Source: Clostridium guangxiense (GTDB lineage Bacteria > Bacillota > Clostridia > Clostridiales > Clostridiaceae). From it: a DNA stretch of 51,295 nt. The position numbers and the translations under genes were made by a program. Location: positions 1 through 51,295 of the forward strand of contig NZ_JAJNKE010000031.1 in the NCBI RefSeq assembly GCF_021043395.1, written 5' to 3'. Below are positions 8,031 through 15,532 of the stretch, piece by piece (within the stretch, counting starts at the first letter, position 1; the number at the start of each line of letters is the position of its first letter). Below the pieces are notes generated by a model. That model made no database searches. It saw only the letters and a list, made by a program, of their open reading frames with translations, and was not told the DNA's origin.

Positions 8031-8044
8031 TGCAATCGATTGCA
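8031..8044. promoter_or_regulatory. LacI/MalR-type operator next to the amylase ribosome binding site
   Basis: TGCAATCGATTGCA is a perfect 14-bp palindrome with the central CG typical of LacI-family operators. It ends just before the AAGGGGG site of the amylase gene, so a bound repressor would block transcription. No LacI-family gene lies in the window. Confidence 0.55.
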
Positions 8045-8059
8045 TAAGGGGGAATATGT

Positions 8060-9649
8060 ATGAAGAAAAAGACAATGGGATTGGGACTTATATTGTTAGT
8101 TCTTATATCATTAGCATTTTTAACTCAGCATAAGAAAAGTTCATATAGCAACAATAAAAATAGTAAATTATTAAATGTATCACATAAGGTTTATACGGCT
8201 CAAAAATATGTAACAAATAAAAAATATAATGATAGAGTGTTTTATGAAATTTTTGTAAGAGCTTTTAACGATAGTAACGGGGATCGTATTGGTGACCTAA
8301 AAGGAGTAACAGAAAAACTAGATTATCTTAAAGATTTAGGAGTATCAGGGATTTGGCTTATGCCTATAAATGCAAGTCCAAGCTATCATGGGTATGATAT
8401 ATCAGATTATTATTCAATTCAACAAGATTATGGCACTATGGATGATTTTTATAATCTTATTAATGAAGCGCATAAAAGAGATATTGCAGTATTTATGGAT
8501 TTAGTAATTAATCATACAAGCAGCAAAAATCCTATGTTTATTGAATCTGCAAATAATAAAAAAAGTAAATATAGAAATTATTATAATTGGACAAATGATA
8601 AAGGAGTAATTAATGAACATTCTACTATAGGTACAATGCCTTGGGTGTATAAGAATAACAGTTTTTATTATGCAATGTTTGATCAAGGTATGCCTGATTT
8701 AAATTATGATAATAAAAATGTAAGAGCTGAAGTAAAAAATATAGCAAAATATTATTTAAATATGGGGGTAGATGGATTTAGATTAGATGCGGCGAAGCAT
8801 ATATATGACGGCAATACTAATAAGAATCTCCAGTGGTGGAAAGAATTTGAGACATACATTAAGGGTGTAAATAAGAGTGCTTTTGCTGTAGGAGAAGTTT
8901 CAGATAACAAAGATGTTGTGGCAAATTATATGACTTCCCTTGATTCATGTTTTGATTTTGAGTTGAGTACGGATATTTTGGACACTGTAAAGAATGACAA
9001 TATTAACGAACTTGGAACTGAAATAAATGATGTATATAAAAGTTACAAGTCTAAGAATAAGGACTATAATGACAGTACTTTCCTATCCAATCATGATTTT
9101 GAGAGAGTTATGAGCAGGTTAAACTCGGTTGATAAATGTAAAGAAGCAGCGGCGATTCTTTTAACTTTACCAGGTACTCCTTATATATATTATGGCGAAG
9201 AGACAGGAATGACTGGCGCAAAACCTGATGAAAATATTAGACAGCCATTTATTTGGAGCAATAAAGACAAAAATAAAAATACTTATTGGGAAGAAATTTA
9301 TAATGATAAAAATTTAGTCGCTGTAAATGTCCAAGAAGCAAACAAAAATTCTCTCTTGAATTTTTATAAAACTTTTATTAAGATTAGAAATAATAATGAA
9401 GCTTTAAGAAATGGAAGTTTTGAGAATATTGATGAAGGTAAGAGTAATATTTTTGCGTTTAAGAGGAGCAGTGGTAAAGAAGAAATATATACAATGATAA
9501 ATGGTGATCAAGATTCTAAATGTACAGGATTACCTTCAATGAATGCACAAGTGATATATTCGTCTGATGGAAATAATCAAGATTTAAATATAACTGGGAC
9601 TTTAAATTTAAAAAAGAATCAAATACTTGTTGTAAAAAGAAAGAATTAA
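8060..9649 (+). CDS. GH13 alpha-amylase-family enzyme, exported or membrane-anchored
   Basis: This 529-residue protein has a basic N-terminus and a hydrophobic helix (about 7-22) without a lipobox, so it is either secreted or held by an uncleaved anchor. The GH13 (alpha/beta)8 barrel shows all four conserved regions: DLVINHTS (147-154), GFRLDAAKH (nucleophile D243), AVGEVSD (acid/base E279) and FLSNHD (D346). It should cleave alpha-1,4-glucans outside the cell. AAGGGGG precedes the ATG. Upstream operators suggest repression in the absence of maltodextrin or in the presence of glucose. Exact specificity (amylase, neopullulanase or glucosidase) is not resolved. Confidence 0.9.
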   Translation: MKKKTMGLGLILLVLISLAFLTQHKKSSYSNNKNSKLLNVSHKVYTAQKYVTNKKYNDRVFYEIFVRAFNDSNGDRIGDLKGVTEKLDYLKDLGVSGIWLMPINASPSYHGYDISDYYSIQQDYGTMDDFYNLINEAHKRDIAVFMDLVINHTSSKNPMFIESANNKKSKYRNYYNWTNDKGVINEHSTIGTMPWVYKNNSFYYAMFDQGMPDLNYDNKNVRAEVKNIAKYYLNMGVDGFRLDAAKHIYDGNTNKNLQWWKEFETYIKGVNKSAFAVGEVSDNKDVVANYMTSLDSCFDFELSTDILDTVKNDNINELGTEINDVYKSYKSKNKDYNDSTFLSNHDFERVMSRLNSVDKCKEAAAILLTLPGTPYIYYGEETGMTGAKPDENIRQPFIWSNKDKNKNTYWEEIYNDKNLVAVNVQEANKNSLLNFYKTFIKIRNNNEALRNGSFENIDEGKSNIFAFKRSSGKEEIYTMINGDQDSKCTGLPSMNAQVIYSSDGNNQDLNITGTLNLKKNQILVVKRKN

Positions 9650-9729
9650 TTAACAAACTATAGGTTTAAATTTAGTGCACAAAATAAATAATATATAGTG
9701 AAGTTATAATTAAAAAGAAGGTGCTTATT

Positions 9730-10287
9730 ATGGATGGTATTCAACTTATGGTAGATGAACATAAGAATATAAAAAGAATGTTAGTGGTTTTAAGAAAGGC
9801 AAGTTATAGAGTTTTAAAGGAAGATAAAATTGATTATGATGACTTTGCAAAGATGATAGATTTTGTAAGAAATTATGCAGATAAACAGCATCATGGAAAA
9901 GAAGAAAAGTTTTTGTTTAATCGCATGGTAGACGAAATAGGCGGAGTTGCTGAAACACTAATTAAATATGGAATGTTGGTAGAACACGATTTTGGAAGAC
10001 TCCATATGATGGAACTTGAAAATGCGCTTTCAAGGGTTAAAAATGGAGATGATGAAAGTAAGGTTGATGTTATAGCAAATGCAGTTGCATATACGCAACT
10101 TTTATATAGGCATATAGAAAAGGAAGACAACACAGTATACACTTTTGCTAATCGAAAATTAAGTAAAGAAACACTAACTACAATTGATAAGGAATGTGAA
10201 GAATTCGAAAAAGAATCATCGAAAAATAATATTCAAGAAAAATACATGAAGCTTTTAGAACAACTTGAAGCAAAGTATTTACAGTAG
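9730..10287 (+). CDS. Hemerythrin domain protein
   Basis: This protein of about 185 residues is a four-helix hemerythrin/HHE protein that holds a non-heme di-iron site for oxygen or nitric oxide. Ligands are visible in DEHKN (H11), KQHHGKEEKF (H54, E58 region), VEHDFGR (H86) and YRHIEKED. I start it at the ATG at 9730, which has AAGGTG 7 nt upstream; an in-frame GTG at 9721 is less likely. In clostridia such proteins are linked to oxygen and oxidative stress protection. The downstream MarR remnant overlaps its 3' end. Confidence 0.88.
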   Translation: MDGIQLMVDEHKNIKRMLVVLRKASYRVLKEDKIDYDDFAKMIDFVRNYADKQHHGKEEKFLFNRMVDEIGGVAETLIKYGMLVEHDFGRLHMMELENALSRVKNGDDESKVDVIANAVAYTQLLYRHIEKEDNTVYTFANRKLSKETLTTIDKECEEFEKESSKNNIQEKYMKLLEQLEAKYLQ

Positions 10288-10580
10288 TTAAAAATCTTCA
10301 TATTTCTGGTATAGCGCGTAAAATGAATATAACAAGAGGAGCAGTATCTCAAACAATTAAAAGGCTTGAAGCAAAAGGATTTATATGTAAGGAGGCATGT
10401 GAAGATAATAGCTGCAAGCTTTTTATTAAGCTGACTGAAAAAGGTGAAATTGCTTACTCTAATCATAAAAAATACCATGAGGAATATGAGCATAAGATAG
10501 CAGAAATATTAAAGGATTCTACTACAGAAGATAGAAAATTTCTGTATGAATTTTTTAGAAGATTCAAAGCCAACATATAA
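10269..10580 (+). pseudogene. MarR-family regulator remnant lacking its N-terminus
   Basis: The frame encodes FTVVKNLHISG joined to IARKMNITRGAVSQTIKRLE and a C-terminal helix, clearly MarR-like. The first dimerisation helix, about 30 residues, is missing. The MarR-like reading begins inside the last codons of the hemerythrin gene, and a few residues before IARKMN also seem lost. The first ATG (10323) would leave only 85 residues and no ribosome binding site. It looks like a deletion fused the end of marR to the hemerythrin gene. It lies upstream of an MFS gene with an intact palindrome, its likely former target. Confidence 0.65.
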
Positions 10581-10604
10581 AATACCACACTGGTATTTTT
10601 ATTT
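10580..10604 (+). terminator. Intrinsic terminator after the MarR remnant
   Basis: AATACC-ACACT-GGTATT is followed by TTTATTTT. Confidence 0.65.
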
Positions 10605-10613
10605 TAAGTTGAA

Positions 10614-10630
10614 TGTATAGTATCTATACA
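10614..10630. promoter_or_regulatory. 17-bp palindrome upstream of the MFS gene
   Basis: TGTATAGTATCTATACA is a perfect 7-3-7 inverted repeat of the kind bound by MarR dimers (core ATAGTATCTAT). It lies 38 nt before the MFS start codon. The adjacent marR gene is broken, so the exporter may now be constitutive or under another regulator. Confidence 0.55.
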
Positions 10631-10667
10631 AAGTAAGCTGCACCTATATTTAGAAGGAGATTCGATA

Positions 10668-11864
10668 ATGATTAATAAAGAAAACATAGACAATGAAAAA
10701 GAATTTAATTTGACTAGATTTGTGGTATTAGTAATGGCAGTAACCTGTGGGGTAACTGTTGCAAATTTATATTTTATACAGCCTCTTTTAACTCAAGTGA
10801 CAAAAGCTTTTGATATATCGGAATCCAGCGCGGGATTTGTAGTAACCTTGACTCAAATAGGATACGCTCTTGGATTATTTTTCTTTGTACCACTTGGAGA
10901 TATGAAGGAAAGACGTTCTTTGATTACTAAAATGCTTATATTTGTGGCAATAGCTCTTTTGGCAGTAGCATTCTCACCAAATTACTTTGCACTTCTTGTG
11001 GCATCTTTTTTTATTGGTTTTACTACAATTATTCCGCAGCTCATAGTTCCGTTTGCAGCTCAACTTGCCAAGCCTTCTGAGAGAGGAAAGATAATAGGAA
11101 CAGTTATGAGCGGACTTCTTATAGGAATATTACTCTCTAGAGTTTTTAGTGGAATAGTTGGGCAAGCTTTTGGCTGGAGAACTGTATATGTTATTGCAGG
11201 ACTTTTAATGCTTTTGTTAGCTGTATTCATAAAATACCTTATGCCTGTAAGTAAACCTACATCTAGGCTTTCATATAAAGAACTTATATTTTCTATATCA
11301 GGTATTATTAAAAAAGAACGTGTACTTAGAGAGTCTGCAATAAATGGAGCGCTTATGTTTGGCTCTTTCAGTATATTTTGGACATCACTTGTTTTTTTAC
11401 TTCAATCAAACGTGTACAATATGGGTACAAGAGAAGCAGGTCTTTTTGGACTTATAGGGGTTGTAGGAGCATCGGCAGCACCTATAATAGGAAGGGTGGC
11501 TGACAAGAAATCTCCAAAATTTGCAGTTGGAATTGGAGTTGTGCTTTCTACATTAGCATATGTGATTTTCTTTTTCTTTGGGTATAAATTGTTTGGATTA
11601 ATAGCAGGAGTTATACTTCTTGATCTTGGAAATCAAACTGGTCAAGTTTCTAACCAGGCTAGAATACAAGCACTAAATGATGAAGCTAGAAGCAGAATAA
11701 ATACTGTTTTTATGGTCTCATATTTTATAGGAGGAGCATTTGGATCATACCTAGCATCTATAAGTTTTGAACACAGCGGATGGAATGGAGTGTGCGTGGT
11801 TGGTTTTGCATTTCAATTTGTTGCTGTCATATTTCATTTCCTTGTTTATAGAAAGAAAAAATAG
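10668..11864 (+). CDS. MFS transporter, probable drug or metabolite exporter
   Basis: This 398-residue membrane protein has about 12 helices. The loop between helices 2 and 3 reads PLGDMKERRSLITK, the major facilitator signature, and the C-half has GRVADKKSPK. It resembles the YgaY/AraJ-like exporter group (NLYFIQPLLTQ near the N-terminus). AGAAGGAG precedes the ATG. The adjacent MarR remnant and palindrome suggest an originally inducible efflux gene. Its substrate cannot be read from sequence. Confidence 0.88.
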   Translation: MINKENIDNEKEFNLTRFVVLVMAVTCGVTVANLYFIQPLLTQVTKAFDISESSAGFVVTLTQIGYALGLFFFVPLGDMKERRSLITKMLIFVAIALLAVAFSPNYFALLVASFFIGFTTIIPQLIVPFAAQLAKPSERGKIIGTVMSGLLIGILLSRVFSGIVGQAFGWRTVYVIAGLLMLLLAVFIKYLMPVSKPTSRLSYKELIFSISGIIKKERVLRESAINGALMFGSFSIFWTSLVFLLQSNVYNMGTREAGLFGLIGVVGASAAPIIGRVADKKSPKFAVGIGVVLSTLAYVIFFFFGYKLFGLIAGVILLDLGNQTGQVSNQARIQALNDEARSRINTVFMVSYFIGGAFGSYLASISFEHSGWNGVCVVGFAFQFVAVIFHFLVYRKKK

Positions 11865-11875
11865 CAGTAAAAAAT

Positions 11876-11922
11876 TTTTGTCGACCTCTATATGAAAATT
11901 TAAGAGATCGACGAATTTTTTA
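11876..11922. terminator. Bidirectional terminator between the convergent MFS and GT39 genes
   Basis: GTCGACCTCT pairs with AGAGATCGAC around a 13-nt loop, with T and A tracts on either side. The GTCGAC stem resembles the hairpin that opens the three CRISPR leaders, but here it serves as an ordinary terminator. Confidence 0.75.
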
Positions 11923-13908
11923 TTTTGATTTTAAATCATATAATTGAGTGGAATTGTTTGATACACCAAACTTTTCGCTTTGCCTCTGATTTCTTGAAGA
12001 ATTGGAGTCTTTCCATTGATTAGAAGGAATAGTCTTGCCGTTTTCTTTAATCCAATTCATAATGCTATTGTTTGAATTACTTTCTCCAAAGCTTCGGTTG
12101 TTACTTATATTTATCAAAGCATATCTTAATTCGCCTTTATTAACCAATTCTTTAAATTTATCTAAAGTAAGTATTGGGTCTGAACCACTAAAGCCACCAA
12201 GTGCCATTACAGGTTCACCAGTTTCAAGTATTAAATTTGAGCCATAAGATGTAGCGGAAGGAACCATAACAAGGTATTTTTCATCTTTTCTGTTATTCTC
12301 TAAAAATTTTATAAGCTTTGAATTGCCGCCAACACTTGATTCGGTGTTATAATTGCTTCGTGAAAGTTCTAACCCGGCGGATGGACTGCTTCCATTCATT
12401 TTATAAAACATTGGAGTAAATGACCAAACTGTAGGTGCTGCTAAAATTCCTATAAAGGCGATGCTAATCAATAATTTATCTAAAGCTTTTGTATTGGAAC
12501 TTGTTAAGCTAATTATGCACAATATTATTGAAGATAAAATACATAAAATAGCTGTCAATATAATTATAATCTTATATCCCTTTGAGATATTGTAATTGTA
12601 AGATAAAATAAGTATTTCAACACATGCATTAGCAATAAGGGAAATTGGCAAGAACCAGGATTTTGATCCCCGCTGCTTATAAAATGCTAACATGGCGGAT
12701 AAACCAATTCCAACTAAAGCTGCAATGGAAGGTGCCATTGTCGTCAAATAGTAGGTATGTGTTACATTTCTTGAAAAACTAAAGTAAATAAATTCAGGTA
12801 TTAGCCACGTGATCCATAATATTAAAGATAATTTTTTTCTTGTGTTAAAAGGAGTTCTTAATTTTTCTTTTATTGCAGCAGCAGCAAATCCAATTATGGC
12901 AAATAGTAAAAGCCATGATATTTGGTCCGACATGTTGCCATTTCCGAACAACCTAAATATGCCGGCATTCGAATTACGTCCAAAATTCATACCATTATTT
13001 GATTGATTGAATCCATCTCTATATTTTGTTTGCCTCAATCTTTTTTGTATGTTATTTAAGTTGCTCATGTTTTCGACTGTCCTTTGTGATATTGTGATTT
13101 TGTTTCCATTTCTTCTGCCGAGACCAATTCTCTCTAATCCATTATGACCTATTATAAGCTGCATAACTGTGTTGTTAGTACTGCTGCCAACATAAGGCCT
13201 ATTATTTGCTGGTATTAAATCTGTAATTATAGCCCAAGATAGCGAAATTACTAAAAGTACAATTGTGCCTAAAGTAAGGTTCTTTATTCTCTTTTTTAAA
13301 CTCATGTTTGATGCAAGAAGGTACGTTATATATATGGCAGGAGCTACCATATATGCCTCTACCATTTTTATATTAAAGCCTATGCCTACAAAAACTAAAC
13401 TTAATATAAGATAACTCAGTTTTCCTTTTTCGGCAGCTGTGAGGGCAGCCCAGCATCCGAGAAGTAGAAATAACACAAGTAAATTATCGATTGTATTGTT
13501 TCTAGCGGCTGCTACTGATATTGGAGTTACCGCAAGGCATAATGCTGCAGTTAATCCAGCGGTAATTCCAAAGGACTTTTTTACAATATAATATATAAGA
13601 GCAACGGAAAGCACACCTGCTAGGGCTTGTGGTAAAATTATGTTCCATCCACTAAAACCAAATGCCTTTGCACATATAGCTTGAATCCAAAAGCCTACAG
13701 GTGGTTTATCAATGCTTACAAAGCCCGCTGGATCAAAGGAAGCAAAAAAGAAATTTTTAAAGTTCATTAGCATACTTTTTACACCAGCAGCATAAAAAGT
13801 ATTAGCATACCCCTCAATGCCTAAATTTGTAAAGTTAAGTACAGCAGATAATATTAAAATCAATGATATTCCAATGGTATCTTTTTTAAATTCAATTTTT
13901 TTATTCAA
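11920..13908 (-). CDS. GT39-family membrane glycosyltransferase (YycA/YkcB-like)
   Basis: This 662-residue protein has about 12 membrane helices and the SIDKPPVGFWIQA segment whose acidic and proline residues mark the first extracytoplasmic loop of the PMT/ArnT (GT39) fold. The C-terminal extracellular part contains ATSYGSNLILETGEPVMALGG, typical of the Firmicutes YycA/YkcB type. It should transfer a sugar from a polyprenyl-phosphate donor to a cell-surface acceptor. The start is TTG (13908-13906) with AGGAGG 8 nt upstream. An Asn/Arg/Gly-rich loop (about 265-320) looks disordered. The acceptor is unknown. Confidence 0.87.
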   Translation of the reverse strand: MNKKIEFKKDTIGISLILILSAVLNFTNLGIEGYANTFYAAGVKSMLMNFKNFFFASFDPAGFVSIDKPPVGFWIQAICAKAFGFSGWNIILPQALAGVLSVALIYYIVKKSFGITAGLTAALCLAVTPISVAAARNNTIDNLLVLFLLLGCWAALTAAEKGKLSYLILSLVFVGIGFNIKMVEAYMVAPAIYITYLLASNMSLKKRIKNLTLGTIVLLVISLSWAIITDLIPANNRPYVGSSTNNTVMQLIIGHNGLERIGLGRRNGNKITISQRTVENMSNLNNIQKRLRQTKYRDGFNQSNNGMNFGRNSNAGIFRLFGNGNMSDQISWLLLFAIIGFAAAAIKEKLRTPFNTRKKLSLILWITWLIPEFIYFSFSRNVTHTYYLTTMAPSIAALVGIGLSAMLAFYKQRGSKSWFLPISLIANACVEILILSYNYNISKGYKIIIILTAILCILSSIILCIISLTSSNTKALDKLLISIAFIGILAAPTVWSFTPMFYKMNGSSPSAGLELSRSNYNTESSVGGNSKLIKFLENNRKDEKYLVMVPSATSYGSNLILETGEPVMALGGFSGSDPILTLDKFKELVNKGELRYALINISNNRSFGESNSNNSIMNWIKENGKTIPSNQWKDSNSSRNQRQSEKFGVSNNSTQLYDLKSK

Positions 13909-14032
13909 TATATAAACCTCCTTGGGTTAATATTACTTTGACTAATCATAATAAAATATTTTACATTATAGGAATATATATTGTATTTCAATTTTATAAA
14001 TAGTTTATAAAATTTGTATAAAACATTATTAA

Positions 14033-14080
14033 AGGCATTGATTTTTAGAAACTTATTTAAATTTCTAAAAATCAATGCCT
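14033..14080. terminator. Strong hairpin between the GT39 gene and small-peptide gene 3
   Basis: A 19-bp perfect stem (AGGCATTGATTTTTAGAAA and its complement) encloses a short loop. It follows the stop codon of the minus-strand gene at 14106 and is its likely terminator, although the T tract on that strand is broken. Confidence 0.6.
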
Positions 14081-14105
14081 AAGTAAAAAGGTATTTAAGT
14101 GGATT

Positions 14106-14261
14106 TTATAGTAAAACTTCGTATCTATCATTATAGAAAGCCTTCATTTCTGCTACTTCAGGGCAAGCTTGAAATTCTTCTGGGATATCGTAAACATCTG
14201 AATTGCTAGAAAATAAAACTGAGAATAATAATACTAAACCTATTAATAAAAATAATGACAT
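14106..14261 (-). CDS. 51-residue putative membrane-anchored peptide, paralogue 3
   Basis: The peptide begins MSLFLLIGLVLLFSVLF and continues DVYDIPEEFQ, ACPEVAEMK and NDRYEVLL. It has the same length and conserved tail residues as the genes at 7017 and 7521 but is the most diverged of the three. AGGAG precedes the ATG and a matching promoter lies at 14326-14354. It is unlinked to the other two by more than 6 kb, so the family is dispersed rather than a tandem array. Function unknown. Confidence 0.8.
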   Translation of the reverse strand: MSLFLLIGLVLLFSVLFSSNSDVYDIPEEFQACPEVAEMKAFYNDRYEVLL

Positions 14262-14325
14262 ATTAAACAACTCCTTTTATTTTAAAATTATCTATTTAAA
14301 AATTTATTTGTTTTTCTTTAGCTTT

Positions 14326-14354
14326 ATTATACATAAATGAAGGAAAAAAGTCAC
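14326..14354 (-). promoter_or_regulatory. Promoter of small-peptide gene 3
   Basis: On the minus strand, GTGACT and TATAAT stand 17 nt apart inside the same conserved block as the other two paralogues. The remaining gap up to 14781 is very AT-rich; a weak 81-codon ORF there has no credible start. Confidence 0.6.
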
Positions 14355-14781
14355 TATATTTCTATCAATAAATGAAAATATGCAAAATTGACATCAGAAT
14401 CATAATTTTGTATATAAAGTGTAAAAACTACTATGATAAATATTTAATTAATTTAAGTATAACATGATATTTTTAACAATGTAATAATTATAAACGTTTT
14501 CATAGACACTTAATTGATAAATGCAAAATTAAAACTGCAATTAATTATAACTTTTTTTAATCTAGGCGTGTTTAACAATGATGAAGGTGATAGAAAAAAC
14601 ACGTCAAAAATATATTATAAATCTGTACATAAGCATGAAAAATTGCAGATAAAAAATGAAAATATGAATTTTATTTTTCAAATTATGCAAAAATCTCACC
14701 TAAGTAAGAAATTGTATTTAACAAAACTGCATATCCTTTATATAAAATATTTATTTTAAATGAGTTTTTGTAATTTTATTG

Positions 14782-14810
14782 TTGACAAAAAAATGCTTCG
14801 ATGCTAGAAT
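14782..14810 (+). promoter_or_regulatory. Consensus promoter of the marR gene at 14854
   Basis: A perfect -35 box TTGACA (14782-14787), a 17-nt spacer and TAGAAT (14805-14810) precede the gene. A CTTCGATGC box (14795-14811) overlaps the spacer and -10, and a second box lies at 14819-14835. Confidence 0.8.
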
Positions 14811-14835
14811 AAAAATATACTTCGTGAGAAGAACT
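14795..14835. promoter_or_regulatory. Two putative MarR operator boxes
   Basis: GCTTCGATGCTAGAATA (14795) and ACTTCGTGAGAAGAACT (14819) share the pattern CTTCGNNNNNAGAA; the second is a dyad, CTTC-GTGA-GAAG. A third copy lies at 15486 before the arsA genes. Their placement over the promoter and start site suggests autorepression. Confidence 0.5.
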
Positions 14836-14853
14836 AAATAAGGAAGTGACATT

Positions 14854-15351
14854 GTGAAATCTAATGGAAATATTGATTTTGAAGGAATAATTTTTTCATA
14901 TATTGATGAATTTAAATTTTTAATTTTTCCTGACAAATGGAATAGTGCCTTTATGGATTACTCTAAAAATGAAATTATGGTGCTCATATTTTTGCATAGA
15001 TGCAAAACAGCCAATATGACAGAAATATCAAAGTACATAAATGCTCCACTTAATACAACTACTGGGGTAATAAATAGATTAGAAAAGAAAAATATGGTTG
15101 AAAGAATAAGAAGCAAGGAGGATAGAAGAATTGTAGAAATAATTTTAACCTCAAAAGGCAGTGAATTCATAGATAAAGAAAAAGATATAATATTAGGATT
15201 TACTAAAAAAGTTTATGAAAAGCTTACAGGAGATGAAAAGTCAGCAGCAGTAAGTATTTTTAATAAGGTAAGAAGCGTTTTGATGGAAGGTATGCATTCT
15301 AAGGATACAAAAAGCAGCAGAAAAAAGATTAAAAAGATAACTATATTGTGA
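14854..15351 (+). CDS. MarR-family transcriptional regulator
   Basis: This 165-residue protein has the MarR winged helix (MTEISKYINAPLNTTTGVIN, wing EKKNMVERIRSKEDRRIVEI) between N- and C-terminal dimerisation helices, a full-length family member. It starts at GTG (14854) with AAGGAAG upstream. The TTGACA promoter carries two CTTCG boxes and the same box lies before the ArsA-type genes 180 nt downstream, so the protein probably represses itself and that operon. Its C-terminus ends in a Lys/Ser-rich tail. The ligand is unknown. Confidence 0.9.
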   Translation: MKSNGNIDFEGIIFSYIDEFKFLIFPDKWNSAFMDYSKNEIMVLIFLHRCKTANMTEISKYINAPLNTTTGVINRLEKKNMVERIRSKEDRRIVEIILTSKGSEFIDKEKDIILGFTKKVYEKLTGDEKSAAVSIFNKVRSVLMEGMHSKDTKSSRKKIKKITIL

Positions 15352-15436
15352 AAACAGTTCAACTAAAAAACTATGTATGCACCAAAATTCCTTGGACATT
15401 AGAATTTTTGAACATACACAGTTTAAGTTTCACAAT
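15345..15436. other. Large imperfect stem-loop between marR and arsA
   Basis: ATTGTGAAA and ACTATGTATG on the left pair with CATACACAGT and TTTCACAAT on the right, and an inner CAAAATTC pairs with GAATTTTTG. The left arm contains the marR stop codon. It could end the marR message or act as a processing structure. Confidence 0.45.
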
Positions 15437-15451
15437 GTTTTCACTATCGAA

Positions 15452-15476
15452 TAGCTCAGGAAACTGAGTTGTTTTT
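15452..15476 (+). terminator. Terminator-like hairpin upstream of the arsA operon
   Basis: CTCAG-GAAA-CTGAG is followed by TTGTTTTT. It lies between marR and the CTTCG box before the first arsA gene. Confidence 0.6.
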
Positions 15477-15485
15477 AAAAATAAT

Positions 15486-15502
15486 ACTTCGATACAAGAA
15501 CA
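15486..15502. promoter_or_regulatory. Third CTTCG operator box, before the arsA operon
   Basis: ACTTCGATACAAGAACA matches the box at 14819 at 13 of 17 positions and forms the dyad CTT-CGATAC-AAG. It lies 30 nt before the coding start, suggesting control by the MarR protein encoded just upstream. Confidence 0.5.
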
Positions 15503-15532
15503 ATTCTTAAAAGGAATGAATGGAGGGATAAT

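Noticed and set aside
11876-11922. Solitary CRISPR leader, because of the GTCGAC hairpin
   Set aside because: It shares only the stem sequence. It lies between two convergent gene ends with T and A tracts on both sides, which fits a terminator.
14514-14759. 81-codon plus-strand ORF in the gap before marR
   Set aside because: It is Lys/Asn/Ile-rich as expected from AT-rich noncoding DNA, has no ribosome binding site and resembles no family.
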